Shown: positions 34,687 through 44,568, counted from the stretch's first letter. The stretch: DNA of 64,000 nucleotides from Anaerosolibacter carboniphilus (GCF_014205875.1 NZ_JACHEN010000026.1:1-64000), one strand, 5' to 3'. Notes: generated by a model not told the origin, from the sequence alone. Numbers and translations are program-made.

Positions 34687-36858
34687 TTGTACTATGCAAA
34701 TGTATCAAATAACAAATTTGTTCTTCCTGGGAGAGCAAGAATAAAAATCCAGGGATTAAAAGGAAATCAAGCATATGCAGAAAAGATTCATCAGCATCTT
34801 TCCAATATAGCGGGTGTATATCAAGTTACTGCCAATCCATATACCGGGAATATTCTTATTTATTTTGATGACAAAGGGTTAGATGTCCTAACTTTAGAGC
34901 AGTTGATCCATGCTGCCAAGGATATGGATTACAACCAGAGTCATAGTCTTACTACGGAGTTATCTTATGCCTTGAGAGAGAAAGATGAATTTAGAACAGG
35001 ACTCCGCAAGGTGGTCATTTGCGGTTCGATCTTGGCAGGTATCATGGTAAAACAATTATTTTTGGGCAGATCGCCTTTAGCTGCAAATTACGGCATTTTT
35101 TCTGTAGCCGCTGTAACCACCATCGTCACGGGATATCCTTTGATGAAAAAAGGCGTTGAGACGATGAAACGGAAGGGATTGATGAATTGTGATCTGCTCT
35201 TGAGTGCGTCAGCTTTCACTTGCATAGTCCTTCGGGAAAGTACCTTGAGCCTATTTATTATTACCATGACTTATCTCAGTGAGACTATTGTACAATATTT
35301 TGATGTTCAGTCAAAGAAGCTACTAGTGGAGCTGTTGCGACACCGAAGCGGCAGCGTATATAGAATTGAAGGAGATCAAAGAATCCGGACTTCCTATGAG
35401 GAGATCCAGCCAGGAGACAGAATTGCACTAATGACCGGTGATTTTATTCCTGTAGATGGAAACGTGATCACAGGCAGCGGGGCATTAAGTCATGCGATCC
35501 TTACAGGGGAATCCGCACCCCATTATGTGCATATGGGAGATCGGGTTTATTCTGGGACAACCCTTGAAGATGGGGAGCTCGAAATTCGAGTGCAAAATGT
35601 GGGAAACACCACAGAATATAGAAAGATTCTAAACTTGGTAAATGAATCATGGAAGGAAAAATTAGAATTTGAGGATAGCGTGGACCAATATTATCACAAA
35701 TTGATGCCTTTTGCGACCCTTGCTTCCCTAACAGGTTTCATCTTCACTAGAAATCCCATGATATTGCTATCTGTTTTATTGGTGGCATGTCCTAAACCAG
35801 CCTATGGAGCTACACCTATGGCCTTAAGGACAGCCATGATGAATGCCTATGCCAATGGTATTTTTGTGAAAAGAGCCCAGTCCCTCGAAAAGGTAAGTAA
35901 AATAGATCGCGTCATCTTTGATAAGACCGGTACCCTCACCACAGGAAAACCGCAGATAAAGGATATCATTCGAATTGGTGAAAGCACGGAGGAGAGAATT
36001 CTAACCTTAGCTGCTTCCTGTGAAAAGAACAATCATCACCCTGTAGCCAGAGCACTAAAAATGGAGGCTGAGAGGCGAAGGCTTGAACTCTTGGAACTAT
36101 CTAATGGGAATTACAAGATTGGTAAGGGAGTATCAGGGAAAGTAGATGGGAAAGAGCTTGTTGTGGGAAATAAAGAAATGATGTTAGACCATCATATTCG
36201 TATCACAGATTTTAAAGCCAAGGAAAAGAGGTTGAAACAGTCAGGACAGAGTCCCCTCTATATAGCTTATGATCAGAAAATCATTGGTTTGATCGGCATT
36301 CAGGATAGCCTAAGAAGAGATGCACGCTCTTCTATAGATGGCATTCGGGAGATCGGTATCCATGATATTGAGATTATCTCAGGAGATGCGAGAGAAATCG
36401 TTAATCATGTTGCATTAGAGATTGAGGCAGATTTTTATCGAGGGAATATGTTACCTCAAGATAAGATTGAAAGGATTACACGACTCAAGGAGATGGGAAA
36501 AGCTGTAGCGATGATTGGTGATGGTATTAACGATTGTCCTGCCTTTAGTCAAGCAGATGTGAGCATTGCCTTGGTCGATGGCACAAATCATGATGCAGCC
36601 AATTGTGCAGATATTGTTGTCACCAATGGTGCCCTGGATTCGATTCCCAGCTTGATGGATCTCAGCAAATATACCATGGGGAATATATATCAGAGTCATA
36701 TTTTATCCATAGGGTTAAATGGTTTAGGAATAATTTTGGCGCTGACAAATGTCATTGGGCCCTTTGGAGCATCCTTATACAAGGATATTCACAGCTTGAT
36801 CATCTTGCTTAATGGCATGCGGCCCATAAAATATAAAATGAATTATATAGACAGGTAG
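34687..36858 (+). CDS. P1B-type metal ATPase with altered CPx motif
   Basis: A 723-residue heavy-metal P-type ATPase starting at a TTG six bases after AGGAGGTA. Residues 1-85 are an HMA-like domain without CxxC (FVLPGRARIKI, TGNILIYFD). Membrane segments flank the actuator motif TGES (near 274). The metal-binding motif in the membrane reads CPKP at Cys368 instead of CPC. The phosphorylation site is Asp412 in DKTGTLT; the P1B-typical HP dipeptide is in NHHPVARAL; the hinge is GDGINDCPAF. Metal unknown; loss of the second cysteine suggests an unusual metal or a regulatory pump. Confidence 0.87.
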   Translation: MYYANVSNNKFVLPGRARIKIQGLKGNQAYAEKIHQHLSNIAGVYQVTANPYTGNILIYFDDKGLDVLTLEQLIHAAKDMDYNQSHSLTTELSYALREKDEFRTGLRKVVICGSILAGIMVKQLFLGRSPLAANYGIFSVAAVTTIVTGYPLMKKGVETMKRKGLMNCDLLLSASAFTCIVLRESTLSLFIITMTYLSETIVQYFDVQSKKLLVELLRHRSGSVYRIEGDQRIRTSYEEIQPGDRIALMTGDFIPVDGNVITGSGALSHAILTGESAPHYVHMGDRVYSGTTLEDGELEIRVQNVGNTTEYRKILNLVNESWKEKLEFEDSVDQYYHKLMPFATLASLTGFIFTRNPMILLSVLLVACPKPAYGATPMALRTAMMNAYANGIFVKRAQSLEKVSKIDRVIFDKTGTLTTGKPQIKDIIRIGESTEERILTLAASCEKNNHHPVARALKMEAERRRLELLELSNGNYKIGKGVSGKVDGKELVVGNKEMMLDHHIRITDFKAKEKRLKQSGQSPLYIAYDQKIIGLIGIQDSLRRDARSSIDGIREIGIHDIEIISGDAREIVNHVALEIEADFYRGNMLPQDKIERITRLKEMGKAVAMIGDGINDCPAFSQADVSIALVDGTNHDAANCADIVVTNGALDSIPSLMDLSKYTMGNIYQSHILSIGLNGLGIILALTNVIGPFGASLYKDIHSLIILLNGMRPIKYKMNYIDR

Positions 36859-36867
36859 GTGAGGCAG

Positions 36868-37104
36868 TTGGAAAATATTGATGAAATAAAAGAAGGCTTC
36901 GAAAAATCTTTCGCAGATTTGCGAAATCTCATAGATTCTAGTTTTTACATCATGGAAAAGCAACCCCAGTATCGAGACCAGATCATTGATATGTGGAAGG
37001 AGTCCATTCAGAACTTTTCCACCTATGCGGTACAAAGCAGCGAGAAACATAACAACCGAGATGTATACAAGGCCATTAGCAAAGCACTAATCTTCGGAAA
37101 ATAA
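36868..37104 (+). CDS. Small helical protein in the metal ATPase operon
   Basis: A 78-residue, apparently all-helical soluble protein (ENIDEIKEGFEKSFADLRNLI, QPQYRDQIIDMWKESIQNF). A TTG at 36868 is favoured by AGGTGA five bases upstream; a GTG at 36859 lies inside that site. It has no cysteine and no membrane span. The pattern vaguely recalls phasin-like granule-coat helices. Family not recognised; position between two metal pumps implies a related structural role. Confidence 0.6.
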   Translation: MENIDEIKEGFEKSFADLRNLIDSSFYIMEKQPQYRDQIIDMWKESIQNFSTYAVQSSEKHNNRDVYKAISKALIFGK

Positions 37105-37121
37105 TGGAGGAGGTAGATGAA

Positions 37122-37523
37122 ATGAATGATTTGATGAAGCCTTTTGGTTCCCAGAGCTTTTTAATCGGCTTAGGCGTAGCTGCTGTAGGCTATTTTTTCG
37201 GACCCCAGATCAAACAAGCAATTCGTCCAGCAGCAGTAAAAGGTGCCCAAGGGGTAATGATGTTTTCAGATAAAACAAAAGAGATGTTTGACGAAGGCAA
37301 GCATATGATGGGAAATATGATGGATAAAGCCAGTCATATGGGACAAGAGCAACAAATGGCCGGGCAAATGGGTATGTACGAAATGCTTATGAAGGAGCTA
37401 AAGGACGAACGGGAACGTTCAAATCGACTCATGGAGCAGTTGAATATCTCCATTGCAGGACTGAAGGATGAGATTACCTACATGAAGGGCAGCAAGGATG
37501 GCATGGCGCCAGAAAATATGTAA
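37122..37523 (+). CDS. Membrane-anchored coiled-coil protein (FezA/PacL-like architecture)
   Basis: A 133-residue protein with one N-terminal glycine-rich membrane segment (FLIGLGVAAVGYFFG), a basic stretch, a Met- and His-rich middle (GKHMMGNMMDKASHMG) and a C-terminal coiled coil (about 85-125). The Met/His-rich part could bind metal. The ATG at 37122 follows GGAGGAGGTAG; the reading from 37104 is not used. The architecture repeats that of the protein at 34317, each just upstream of a P1B ATPase. Confidence 0.65.
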   Translation: MNDLMKPFGSQSFLIGLGVAAVGYFFGPQIKQAIRPAAVKGAQGVMMFSDKTKEMFDEGKHMMGNMMDKASHMGQEQQMAGQMGMYEMLMKELKDERERSNRLMEQLNISIAGLKDEITYMKGSKDGMAPENM

Positions 37524-37611
37524 ACAGACATCAAGGAATCTATAGATGGCGAAGGATTCTCTTCGCATCATGAAAAGGCAATCCGATGATGACAACAAGG
37601 AGAAATGAAGA

Positions 37612-39786
37612 ATGCGTCGTTTTGATATACTCTCTGCCATACCAGGTAGAATCAGAATCAGATACCATGATTTGTTTCATTGTCCGAAGAAATCCCTTGT
37701 TTTACAAAGGGAGCTTTCTGGCATGAATGGGATTCATGAAGTAAAGGTAACCAGCTGTACCAATGGTGTTTTGGTATTATATAATCCGAAAGCCATTGAA
37801 ATCAAGGAGCTAATCCAAAACATTTTATCCATTAACTTGAGAAAAACCATTGAAACTCTAGTAGAGGATATAAAAGAAAAAAAGATATTGGAACCTAAGG
37901 AGCTGCCTATATCCTTGCAAAAAAAGCAGGTGATTTTGTCAGGAGCGGTATTGGCCTATACCTTCATCAAAACCGTTGTATTTGGCGTGCCGCTGATTAG
38001 CTTGGGTCCCCTAAATATTGCTTCAATTACCACTCTGGCCACAGGTTACGCCATCTTCAAAAGTGGAATCCATGGACTGTTACATAAAAGAAAATTCAAT
38101 AATGATTTTTTGATAGCAACGGCTACCGCATTATCTCTGGCTATGCAGGAGTATATGACAGGATTGGTGGTTATCTGGCTCATCAATATCAGTGAACTGT
38201 TTGAAGCCATCACCGTAGATCGTTCCAGAAAAGCCATACGCAACATGCTAAGCAATACTCAGGAAAAGGCATGGCTGTGGGTAGATGGAGAGGAACTTTC
38301 AGTGGATGCAAAGGAACTAAAGGTGGATGATATCGTAGTGGTACACAGTGGAGAAAAGATTCCTGTGGATGGAACTATTATTAGAGGAGAAGCCCTGGTC
38401 AATCAAGCTGCCATCACTGGAGAATCTGTTCCCATCATAAAGGAAGTAGAAGGATTTGTCTTTGCAGGTACCATCGTAGAACAGGGGAAGATCTATATCT
38501 GTGGGCAGAAAGTAGGAGACGATACTTCCATCTCGAGGATTATTCACTTGGTGGAGCAGGCAAGTACCACGCGGGCACCTATTCAGAATATCGCAGACGT
38601 TTATGCAGATAAGCTGGTACCCTGGTCTTTTCTCTTATCAGGGTTGGTATATCTGTTTACGGGTGATTTCATCAGAGCTGTAACCATCCTGATTGTGGCT
38701 TGCCCTTGTGCTGCAGGTTTAGCAACCCCAACAGCATTGGCAGCAGCCATGGGGAATGCTGCCAAGAAAGGGATCCTCATCAAAGGTGGGAGGTATTTAG
38801 AGGAAATTGGACAGGTAGATACCATTTTATTTGATAAAACGGGGACTCTCACAAAGGGAAAACCAAATGTTACTTCTATTTACCCCATCGATGCTTCTAC
38901 CAACCAAGAGGAAGCCATGTATATTGCAGCCAGCTGTGAGCAGGGAAATCGCCATCCACTGGCTATGGCCGTGGTAAATAAAGCTCTGGAGATGGGGGTT
39001 CAGCCAGAGATGCCTGATGAAATACAGGTTGTCATCGGCAGAGGCGTTACGGCTGCATTTCGAGAAAATCGAGTGATTCTTGGCAGTAGAAGGATGATGC
39101 TGGAACATAATATTGACTTATCTATGGGGGAACAGTTTGAACGATTCATGGCCCAGGAAGGGGAAACCACCATTTACCTGGCCCAGAATCATAAATTGTC
39201 GGCCTTGATCGGTATCAAGGATGTGATCAAGGAAGAAAGTCCCGCAGCGGTAATGGGGCTGAATGAGAGGGGTATCGAGGACATCGGTATGATCACAGGA
39301 GATAGCGAAGCTACAGCCCTAGCCATTGCAAAGGAATTGGCAATCAAAAGAATCATGAGTGATGTATTGCCCGATGGAAAGGCAGAAATTGTGGCCTTGG
39401 AAAAGGAAAGGGGCAAGAGAGTACTGATGGTAGGAGATGGGGTCAATGACTCACCAGCCTTGGCTTTAGCTGATGTAGGGGTCGCCATGGGAACAGGGGG
39501 CACCGATATCGCCATTGAAACTGCCGACATCGTGTTGGCGGGCGACAATCCTGTGAAGATCGTGGAGGCCGTAGATATCAGCCGAAAAACCATGGCCGTC
39601 ATCAAGCAGAGTTATGGTATTGCCATCGGAATCAATGCACTAGGGATTGTCTTAGGAGCTACCAGTCTGATCTCGCCTTTGGCGGCAGCGATTCTCCATA
39701 ACGCCAGTACGGTGGGAGTGGTTATCAACTCTAGTAGGTTGTTGAAGTATGAGCCATCAGCGAAAAAAGAGGAAATACAGGTGTAA
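37612..39786 (+). CDS. P1B-type heavy-metal ATPase (CPC motif)
   Basis: A 724-residue P1B ATPase. Residues 1-75 form the HMA-like domain (LSAIPGRIRIRYHDL) with no CxxC. The actuator motif is TGES; the membrane metal site is VACPCAAGLATP (Cys364, Cys366); the phosphorylation site is Asp408 in DKTGTLTKGKP; HP lies in NRHPLAMAV; the hinge is GDGVNDSPALALADVGVAMG. The C-terminal HNASTVGVVINSSRLL resembles Zn/Mn-type pumps such as CtpC. AAGGAG precedes the ATG. It ends the operon. Substrate not determinable from sequence. Confidence 0.9.
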   Translation: MRRFDILSAIPGRIRIRYHDLFHCPKKSLVLQRELSGMNGIHEVKVTSCTNGVLVLYNPKAIEIKELIQNILSINLRKTIETLVEDIKEKKILEPKELPISLQKKQVILSGAVLAYTFIKTVVFGVPLISLGPLNIASITTLATGYAIFKSGIHGLLHKRKFNNDFLIATATALSLAMQEYMTGLVVIWLINISELFEAITVDRSRKAIRNMLSNTQEKAWLWVDGEELSVDAKELKVDDIVVVHSGEKIPVDGTIIRGEALVNQAAITGESVPIIKEVEGFVFAGTIVEQGKIYICGQKVGDDTSISRIIHLVEQASTTRAPIQNIADVYADKLVPWSFLLSGLVYLFTGDFIRAVTILIVACPCAAGLATPTALAAAMGNAAKKGILIKGGRYLEEIGQVDTILFDKTGTLTKGKPNVTSIYPIDASTNQEEAMYIAASCEQGNRHPLAMAVVNKALEMGVQPEMPDEIQVVIGRGVTAAFRENRVILGSRRMMLEHNIDLSMGEQFERFMAQEGETTIYLAQNHKLSALIGIKDVIKEESPAAVMGLNERGIEDIGMITGDSEATALAIAKELAIKRIMSDVLPDGKAEIVALEKERGKRVLMVGDGVNDSPALALADVGVAMGTGGTDIAIETADIVLAGDNPVKIVEAVDISRKTMAVIKQSYGIAIGINALGIVLGATSLISPLAAAILHNASTVGVVINSSRLLKYEPSAKKEEIQV

Positions 39787-39831
39787 GAAAAATAAATTGA
39801 TTCTTTAGTAACCTATGCCACAGAAAGGTAA

Positions 39832-39877
39832 AAAAGGTTAATCACCTTATATTGCGATTAACCTTTTATAATAAAAA
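39832..39877. terminator. Bidirectional terminator
   Basis: AAAAGGTTAATC (39832-39843) pairs with GATTAACCTTTT (39856-39867). The minus strand runs into six Ts, the plus strand into a weaker AT tract. It ends the leftward aromatic operon and probably the ATPase operon. Confidence 0.8.
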
Positions 39878-39919
39878 ATAGTAGACGATTTCGTGGTAAA
39901 TTATTTTAGAATATCTATT

Positions 39920-40696
39920 TTACGAACGCAAAAGCGTGCCCACAATCTCTTTACAGATAGCATCGATATTTTTGTCATGGGTATCGACGATAATATCTGC
40001 TGCATCTAGATACAATGATTTTCTTTGGCATAATAGTTTATCAATATAGTCTACACTCATTTTATCCTTTAAAAGAGGCCTGCTTTTATCGTCTTTAATG
40101 CGATTATAAATCTCCTCGGCTTCTGTATTTAATAGGATGGTTTTTCCATTTCTCTTCAAATTAACAATATTCTCATTGTTTAGTATGATACCACCACCAC
40201 AGACAATAATGGTGTTATTTAGGAGGCCCAATTCCATTGCGGTTTCTTTTTCATGCTGTCTGAAAAATTCTTCTCCGTATGTTTCAAAAATTTGCTCAAT
40301 GGTCAAACCTAGCTTTTCTTGAATGTAATGATCCATATCTACATATTCCATTTCCAACTGTTGTGCCAGTAATTTTCCAACTGTACTCTTGCCGGAACCC
40401 ATAAAGCCGATCAAAACAATATTACATGGAAACAAAACTTGTGACTGTCGTTTTCTGCTTAATCTCATGATCTCTTTGAAAAGTTCCTGTATTTCTATAG
40501 AAAATTCAGGATTTCGGAGATAAGAAGTGGTCTTTTCGATGACATCATGTTCCCGTTGAGGATGTTGGATAGGGAGCCCCTTTTCTTGTTTATATTTTAG
40601 AATATCTAGAACGGTTTCTAAACGCTTTTCTATAATTTCCACTAAAGATTTATCATACTGATCAATCTCTTTGCGCATTCTTTCCAGTTCGTACAA
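39920..40696 (-). CDS. aroK: Chorismate mutase-shikimate kinase fusion
   Basis: A 258-residue fusion. Residues 1-88 are an AroQ-type chorismate mutase (ELERMRKEIDQYDKSLVEIIEKR, RLSRKRQ), which turns chorismate to prephenate. Residues 92-258 are shikimate kinase (P-loop GFMGSGKST, VDMDHYIQ, CGGGI, LIRKSRPLL-like KSRPLL), which makes shikimate 3-phosphate. The start is a TTG at 40696 with AGGTG eight bases upstream; ATGs at 40717 and 40720 lack a ribosome site. It is the last gene of the aromatic operon, bringing two non-consecutive steps together. Confidence 0.88.
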   Translation of the reverse strand: MYELERMRKEIDQYDKSLVEIIEKRLETVLDILKYKQEKGLPIQHPQREHDVIEKTTSYLRNPEFSIEIQELFKEIMRLSRKRQSQVLFPCNIVLIGFMGSGKSTVGKLLAQQLEMEYVDMDHYIQEKLGLTIEQIFETYGEEFFRQHEKETAMELGLLNNTIIVCGGGIILNNENIVNLKRNGKTILLNTEAEEIYNRIKDDKSRPLLKDKMSVDYIDKLLCQRKSLYLDAADIIVDTHDKNIDAICKEIVGTLLRS

Positions 40697-40767
40697 AATT
40701 TTCACACCTTTCTTCATCAATTACATTCTTAGACATTCACTGTTTGCAATGGTCTCCGTGCATTTTA

Positions 40768-42051
40768 TCATTCATGATCCGTCATTTTATGCAATATATC
40801 AAAGAAATGAGGAAAAGATATATCTACACAGCTAGGATTGTCTATGATAACACCTTCTTCGCTTCTGAGCCCAGCAATGGCTAAAGCCATTGCTATACGG
40901 TGATCATGATAACTTTCAATCTGCCCACCATGAAGCTTCTTACGGCCCTGAATAATCATACCATCTGCCGTTTCATCGATATCTCCGCCAATCTTCTTCA
41001 GTTCTGTCACCATGGCTTTAATTCGATTACTTTCCTTTACCTTTAATTCCTGAGCGTCTCGAATTACTGTAGTTCCTTCTGCAAAACATGCAGCAACAGC
41101 GAGAACAGGTATTTCATCAATCAATCGGGGAACAATCTCACCACCAATTTCAACCCCTCGAAGTGAAGAAGTTTTTATCAATATGTCACCCACCAATTCT
41201 CCAGAGAGACTTCTCTCATAAATGATCTTTATATCTGCACCCATTTTCCGAAGTATATCGATAACGCCTGTTCGTGTTGGATTTAAACCTACATCTTTTA
41301 TTAATATTTCTCCATCTTTTGCTATGGCACCTAAAACCATAAAAAAGGCAGCAGAAGATATATCTCCTGGCACATGAATCTCTCGGGCAAAAAGCTTTTC
41401 CACAGGTTTACAGATGACTTTCAGCCCTTGTATTTCGATGTCTGCCCCCATGTTTTTTAGCATGATTTCTGTATGGTTTCTAGATTTTTGAGGTTCTTGG
41501 ATAGAAGTTATCCCTTCTGCATAAAGGCCTGCCAGCTGTATGGCAGATTTGACCTGGGCGCTGGCAACAGGGATATTATAATGAATGCCACGAAGTTTGC
41601 CGCCGCTGATCATTAATGGCGCATGATTTTCTTTTTCAATGCCACAAATGTTTGCTCCCATTTCTCTAAGGGGTTCAACGATTCTTCCCATGGGTCTTCT
41701 CTGAATAGAAGCGTCTCCGGTAATCTCGCAGTCAAAGTTCTGTCCACTTAGAATGCCTGATATCAGGCGAATTGTTGTACCAGAATTTCCTGCATATAAT
41801 CTTTCAGAGGGTTTTTTCAAACCTCTTAATCCTACACCCTGTATCGTTATACATTGCTCTGTGATATCAATATTGACGCCAAGCTTTTGAAAACAGTCTA
41901 TGGTACTCAGGCAATCTTCTCCCATCAGAAAGTTATATATCTTGCTTTCTCCCGTTGCAATGGAGGAGAACATAATAGAACGATGGGAGATGGATTTATC
42001 TCCAGGTACACTGAGTGCTTCTCTGATCCGTTTAGCAGGTCTAATGAACAT
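40768..42051 (-). CDS. aroA: EPSP synthase
   Basis: A 427-residue 3-phosphoshikimate 1-carboxyvinyltransferase, step six of the shikimate pathway. Family stretches: VPGDKSISHRSIMFSSIA, AGNSGTTIRLISG, QRRPMGRIVEPL, LIDEIPVLAVAACFAEG and DHRIAMALAIAGL. Normal length. It follows aroC by 54 bases and has AAGGAAG nine bases before the ATG. Confidence 0.95.
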   Translation of the reverse strand: MFIRPAKRIREALSVPGDKSISHRSIMFSSIATGESKIYNFLMGEDCLSTIDCFQKLGVNIDITEQCITIQGVGLRGLKKPSERLYAGNSGTTIRLISGILSGQNFDCEITGDASIQRRPMGRIVEPLREMGANICGIEKENHAPLMISGGKLRGIHYNIPVASAQVKSAIQLAGLYAEGITSIQEPQKSRNHTEIMLKNMGADIEIQGLKVICKPVEKLFAREIHVPGDISSAAFFMVLGAIAKDGEILIKDVGLNPTRTGVIDILRKMGADIKIIYERSLSGELVGDILIKTSSLRGVEIGGEIVPRLIDEIPVLAVAACFAEGTTVIRDAQELKVKESNRIKAMVTELKKIGGDIDETADGMIIQGRKKLHGGQIESYHDHRIAMALAIAGLRSEEGVIIDNPSCVDISFPHFFDILHKMTDHE

Positions 42052-42105
42052 ATGCGATCTTCCTTCCTTATCTATCTACCAATGGGTTGGATTCTTTTCT
42101 AAAAT

Positions 42106-43242
42106 CTATTTGAAACGTTTCCATCTCTCCGTAATTTCCTCCAGGGAGTCACCCCCAAACTTTCTTAAGAACTCCTCTGCGATGACGGTGATAGCAACCA
42201 TTTCACCTACTATTGAAGCAGCCGGAACGGCACAAGTATCACTGCGTTCGATGGAAGCGGCAAAGCTTTCTTTCGTTTCAATATCTACACTGTTTAAGGG
42301 CTTATATAAGGTGGGGATAGGCTTCATGGCACATCGTATAATAATTGGCTCCCCATTGGACATGCCGCCTTCAATCCCTCCAGCACGATTGGTTTTACGG
42401 TAATAATCCTGTTCCTCATGGCAAAAGATTTCATCGTGGACCTTAGATCCTCTCTCGTGGGAATTTTCAAAACCATGGCCTATCTCTACACCCTTTATGG
42501 CCTGAATACCCATGAGGGCATAAGCCAGTTTTGCATCCAGCTTTCTGTCCCAGTGGACATAGCTGCCCAATCCACTGGGCACTCCCAAGACTTGTATTTC
42601 GAAAATACCGCCTAGCGAGTCACCTTCATCCTTTGCTTTTTTGATTTCTTCTATCATTTTTTCTTCGCTCTCGGGGTCAATGCATCGAACCGGTGATTGA
42701 TCAGCCTTTTTCATTGCCTCAATATCCTGTATGTTTTCCGGAAGGCTTACCTTGCCGATAGACACCACATGACTTACCACTTGGACCTCAAAAATTTTCA
42801 TCAATTGTTTGATGATGCTGCCAACAGATACACGGACAGCAGTTTCTCTGGCACTGCTTCTCTCCAGAACATTTCGAACATCAGTAAAATTATATTTGAG
42901 AGCGCCTGTCAAGTCTGCATGGCCTGGTCTTGGACGAGTTATCTTTTTTGTCAGTTCATCGATTTCTATAGGGTTCATATATCTTTCCCAGTTTGCATAG
43001 TCCTTGTTCTCGATTTGAAAGGAGAGAGGACTTCCAATGGTCTTTCCACCTCGAATGCCTGATAAAATTTCGATGCGATCTTGTTCGATCTTCATACGAT
43101 CGCCCCGACCGTAACCCATCTGTCGCCTTTGCAAATCTCTATGGATTTCATCTATAGAGATGGGGACATTTGAAGGAAAACCTTCAATAATGCCTATCAG
43201 ACATTTTCCGTGGGATTCTCCTGCTGTAAGATACCTAAGCAC
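42106..43242 (-). CDS. aroC: Chorismate synthase
   Basis: A 378-residue FMN-dependent chorismate synthase, the last common step to aromatic amino acids. A GTG at 43242 is preferred to the ATG at 43248: the ATG abuts its GGAGGG directly, while the GTG has six bases of spacing and gives the family-typical opening (M)[11 protein letters not shown]. Other stretches: [44 protein letters not shown] and [16 protein letters not shown]. Located between aroF and aroA. Confidence 0.95.
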   Translation of the reverse strand: MLRYLTAGESHGKCLIGIIEGFPSNVPISIDEIHRDLQRRQMGYGRGDRMKIEQDRIEILSGIRGGKTIGSPLSFQIENKDYANWERYMNPIEIDELTKKITRPRPGHADLTGALKYNFTDVRNVLERSSARETAVRVSVGSIIKQLMKIFEVQVVSHVVSIGKVSLPENIQDIEAMKKADQSPVRCIDPESEEKMIEEIKKAKDEGDSLGGIFEIQVLGVPSGLGSYVHWDRKLDAKLAYALMGIQAIKGVEIGHGFENSHERGSKVHDEIFCHEEQDYYRKTNRAGGIEGGMSNGEPIIIRCAMKPIPTLYKPLNSVDIETKESFAASIERSDTCAVPAASIVGEMVAITVIAEEFLRKFGGDSLEEITERWKRFK

Positions 43243-43254
43243 TTTCATCCCTCC

Positions 43255-44262
43255 TTAGTTCCCATTGATTGCTGCGATGCGGCTGACCGCTTCCATGAGT
43301 TTTGCAAATTTCACGGGTTTTAGTGACTGTGCACCATCTGAGAGGGCATTCTCAGGTTCATGATGTACCTCCACGATCAACCCGTCAGCACCAACAGCTA
43401 TTGCAGCCTTGGAAAGAGGTTCAACCATCGCCCATTTGCCAGCAGCGTGACTAGGATCAACGATAATCGGCAAGTGGCTCAATTCTTTTATCGCGGGAAT
43501 CGCACTAAGATCTAAGGTGTTTCTTGTATAGGTTTCAAAGGTTCTGATACCTCTTTCGCACAGAATTACGTTTTGATTTCCTTCCGACATGATGTATTCT
43601 GCCGACATCAGCAGCTCTTCAATGGTTGCGGACAAGCCTCTTTTTAGCAGAATTGGTTTGGTGGATTGACCACACTTCTTTAAGAGGGCGAAATTTTGCA
43701 TGTTTCTTGCTCCAATTTGTAATATGTCAGCGTAGGCCGCAACCATATCAAAGGTCTCTACACACATGACTTCTGTGACAATAGGCATTCCAGTTTCTTC
43801 TTTTGCTTTGAGTAGGAGTTTCAAGCCTTCTTCACCAAGACCTTGGAAACTGTAGGGGGATGTTCTGGGCTTAAAAGCACCTCCTCTTAGAAATTGTGAT
43901 CCATGTTCTTTCACACTGCGTGCGATGGTCATCAGTTGTGCTTCACTTTCTACGGAACAAGGTCCTGCCATAATGGCTATGTTTCCTCCTCCGATTTTAT
44001 GGCCTTCGATTTCTACGATCGTATCTTGGGGATGGAAGATTCTGCTGGCAAGCTTAAAAGGGTGCTGTACCTTTAAAATTCTTTCCACATAACTGTTGGC
44101 TTCAATCTGACTAGGGTTTAGCTTCCTCGTATCTCCAATTAAACCCAGTATGCAGTAATTAACGCCTTCACTAATATGAACCGAGAATCCTTGATTCTCC
44201 AGTTTTTCTGTTAATCTTTCGATTTCTTCTTTTGGTGTATCAGGTTTCATAATAATTACCAT
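43255..44262 (-). CDS. aroF: DAHP synthase (type I-beta, AroF)
   Basis: A 335-residue 3-deoxy-7-phosphoheptulonate synthase that commits PEP and erythrose 4-phosphate to the shikimate pathway. Residues 1-70 form the N-terminal ferredoxin-like regulatory domain, followed by the barrel ([58 protein letters not shown]). AGGAGGG lies seven bases before the ATG. First structural gene after the attenuator, as expected for the feedback-controlled entry enzyme. Confidence 0.95.
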   Translation of the reverse strand: MVIIMKPDTPKEEIERLTEKLENQGFSVHISEGVNYCILGLIGDTRKLNPSQIEANSYVERILKVQHPFKLASRIFHPQDTIVEIEGHKIGGGNIAIMAGPCSVESEAQLMTIARSVKEHGSQFLRGGAFKPRTSPYSFQGLGEEGLKLLLKAKEETGMPIVTEVMCVETFDMVAAYADILQIGARNMQNFALLKKCGQSTKPILLKRGLSATIEELLMSAEYIMSEGNQNVILCERGIRTFETYTRNTLDLSAIPAIKELSHLPIIVDPSHAAGKWAMVEPLSKAAIAVGADGLIVEVHHEPENALSDGAQSLKPVKFAKLMEAVSRIAAINGN

Positions 44263-44344
44263 CCATAATCCCTCCTAAATAGATTCGGTTGACTTCGAGT
44301 AATATGCTGCTTATATATCTTCAGCGCGCTTTGAAAATATATAT

Positions 44345-44375
44345 AAAAAAAGGAGGCTCATCTAAGAGCCTCCTT
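44345..44375 (-). terminator. Attenuator terminator of the aro operon
   Basis: On the minus-strand RNA AAGGAGGCTC pairs perfectly with GAGCCTCCTT (44350-44359 with 44366-44375; six-base loop) followed by a run of seven Ts. It lies about 85 bases before the aroF start and after the leader peptide stop, so it is a conditional terminator. Confidence 0.88.
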
Positions 44376-44406
44376 ATACCTACAGTAGTATTCATCCTTA
44401 TGGCGA

Positions 44407-44568
44407 TTACTGCCATTGAATTTGATGATCTATAGATCTTCTTAGAAAGAGTGAATTTATAACTATTTTTTTGAATGCAAAATAACCAGCGCTAAAAAAG
44501 TAAAAGCCCCAGTAAAAGTTAAAAAAATAGTTATTCAATTTGCAGCCCTTTCTAATTATTTTTTCCAT
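44407..44568 (-). CDS. Aromatic-rich leader peptide of the aro operon
   Basis: A 53-residue peptide, starting at ATG 44568 (AAGGAT about eight bases upstream; an in-frame ATG at 44574 is also possible). Residues 14-32 contain 13 aromatic residues, including YFFNFYWGFYFF, and another Trp is at 52. This is the composition of a Phe/Tyr/Trp-sensing attenuation peptide. RNA arms 44459-44472 and 44521-44534 are perfectly complementary over 14 bases and enclose the aromatic codons in a hairpin loop, so a ribosome stalled there would open it. It is followed by the terminator at 44345-44375 and then aroF. Confidence 0.85.
   Translation of the reverse strand: MEKIIRKGCKLNNYFFNFYWGFYFFSAGYFAFKKIVINSLFLRRSIDHQIQWQ

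Noticed and set aside
34317..39786. Firm assignment as a ferrosome (fez) operon
   Set aside because: The PGRxR domain and small membrane proteins are suggestive, but the CPC and CPKP motifs and unverified homology do not allow naming the genes fezA or fezB.
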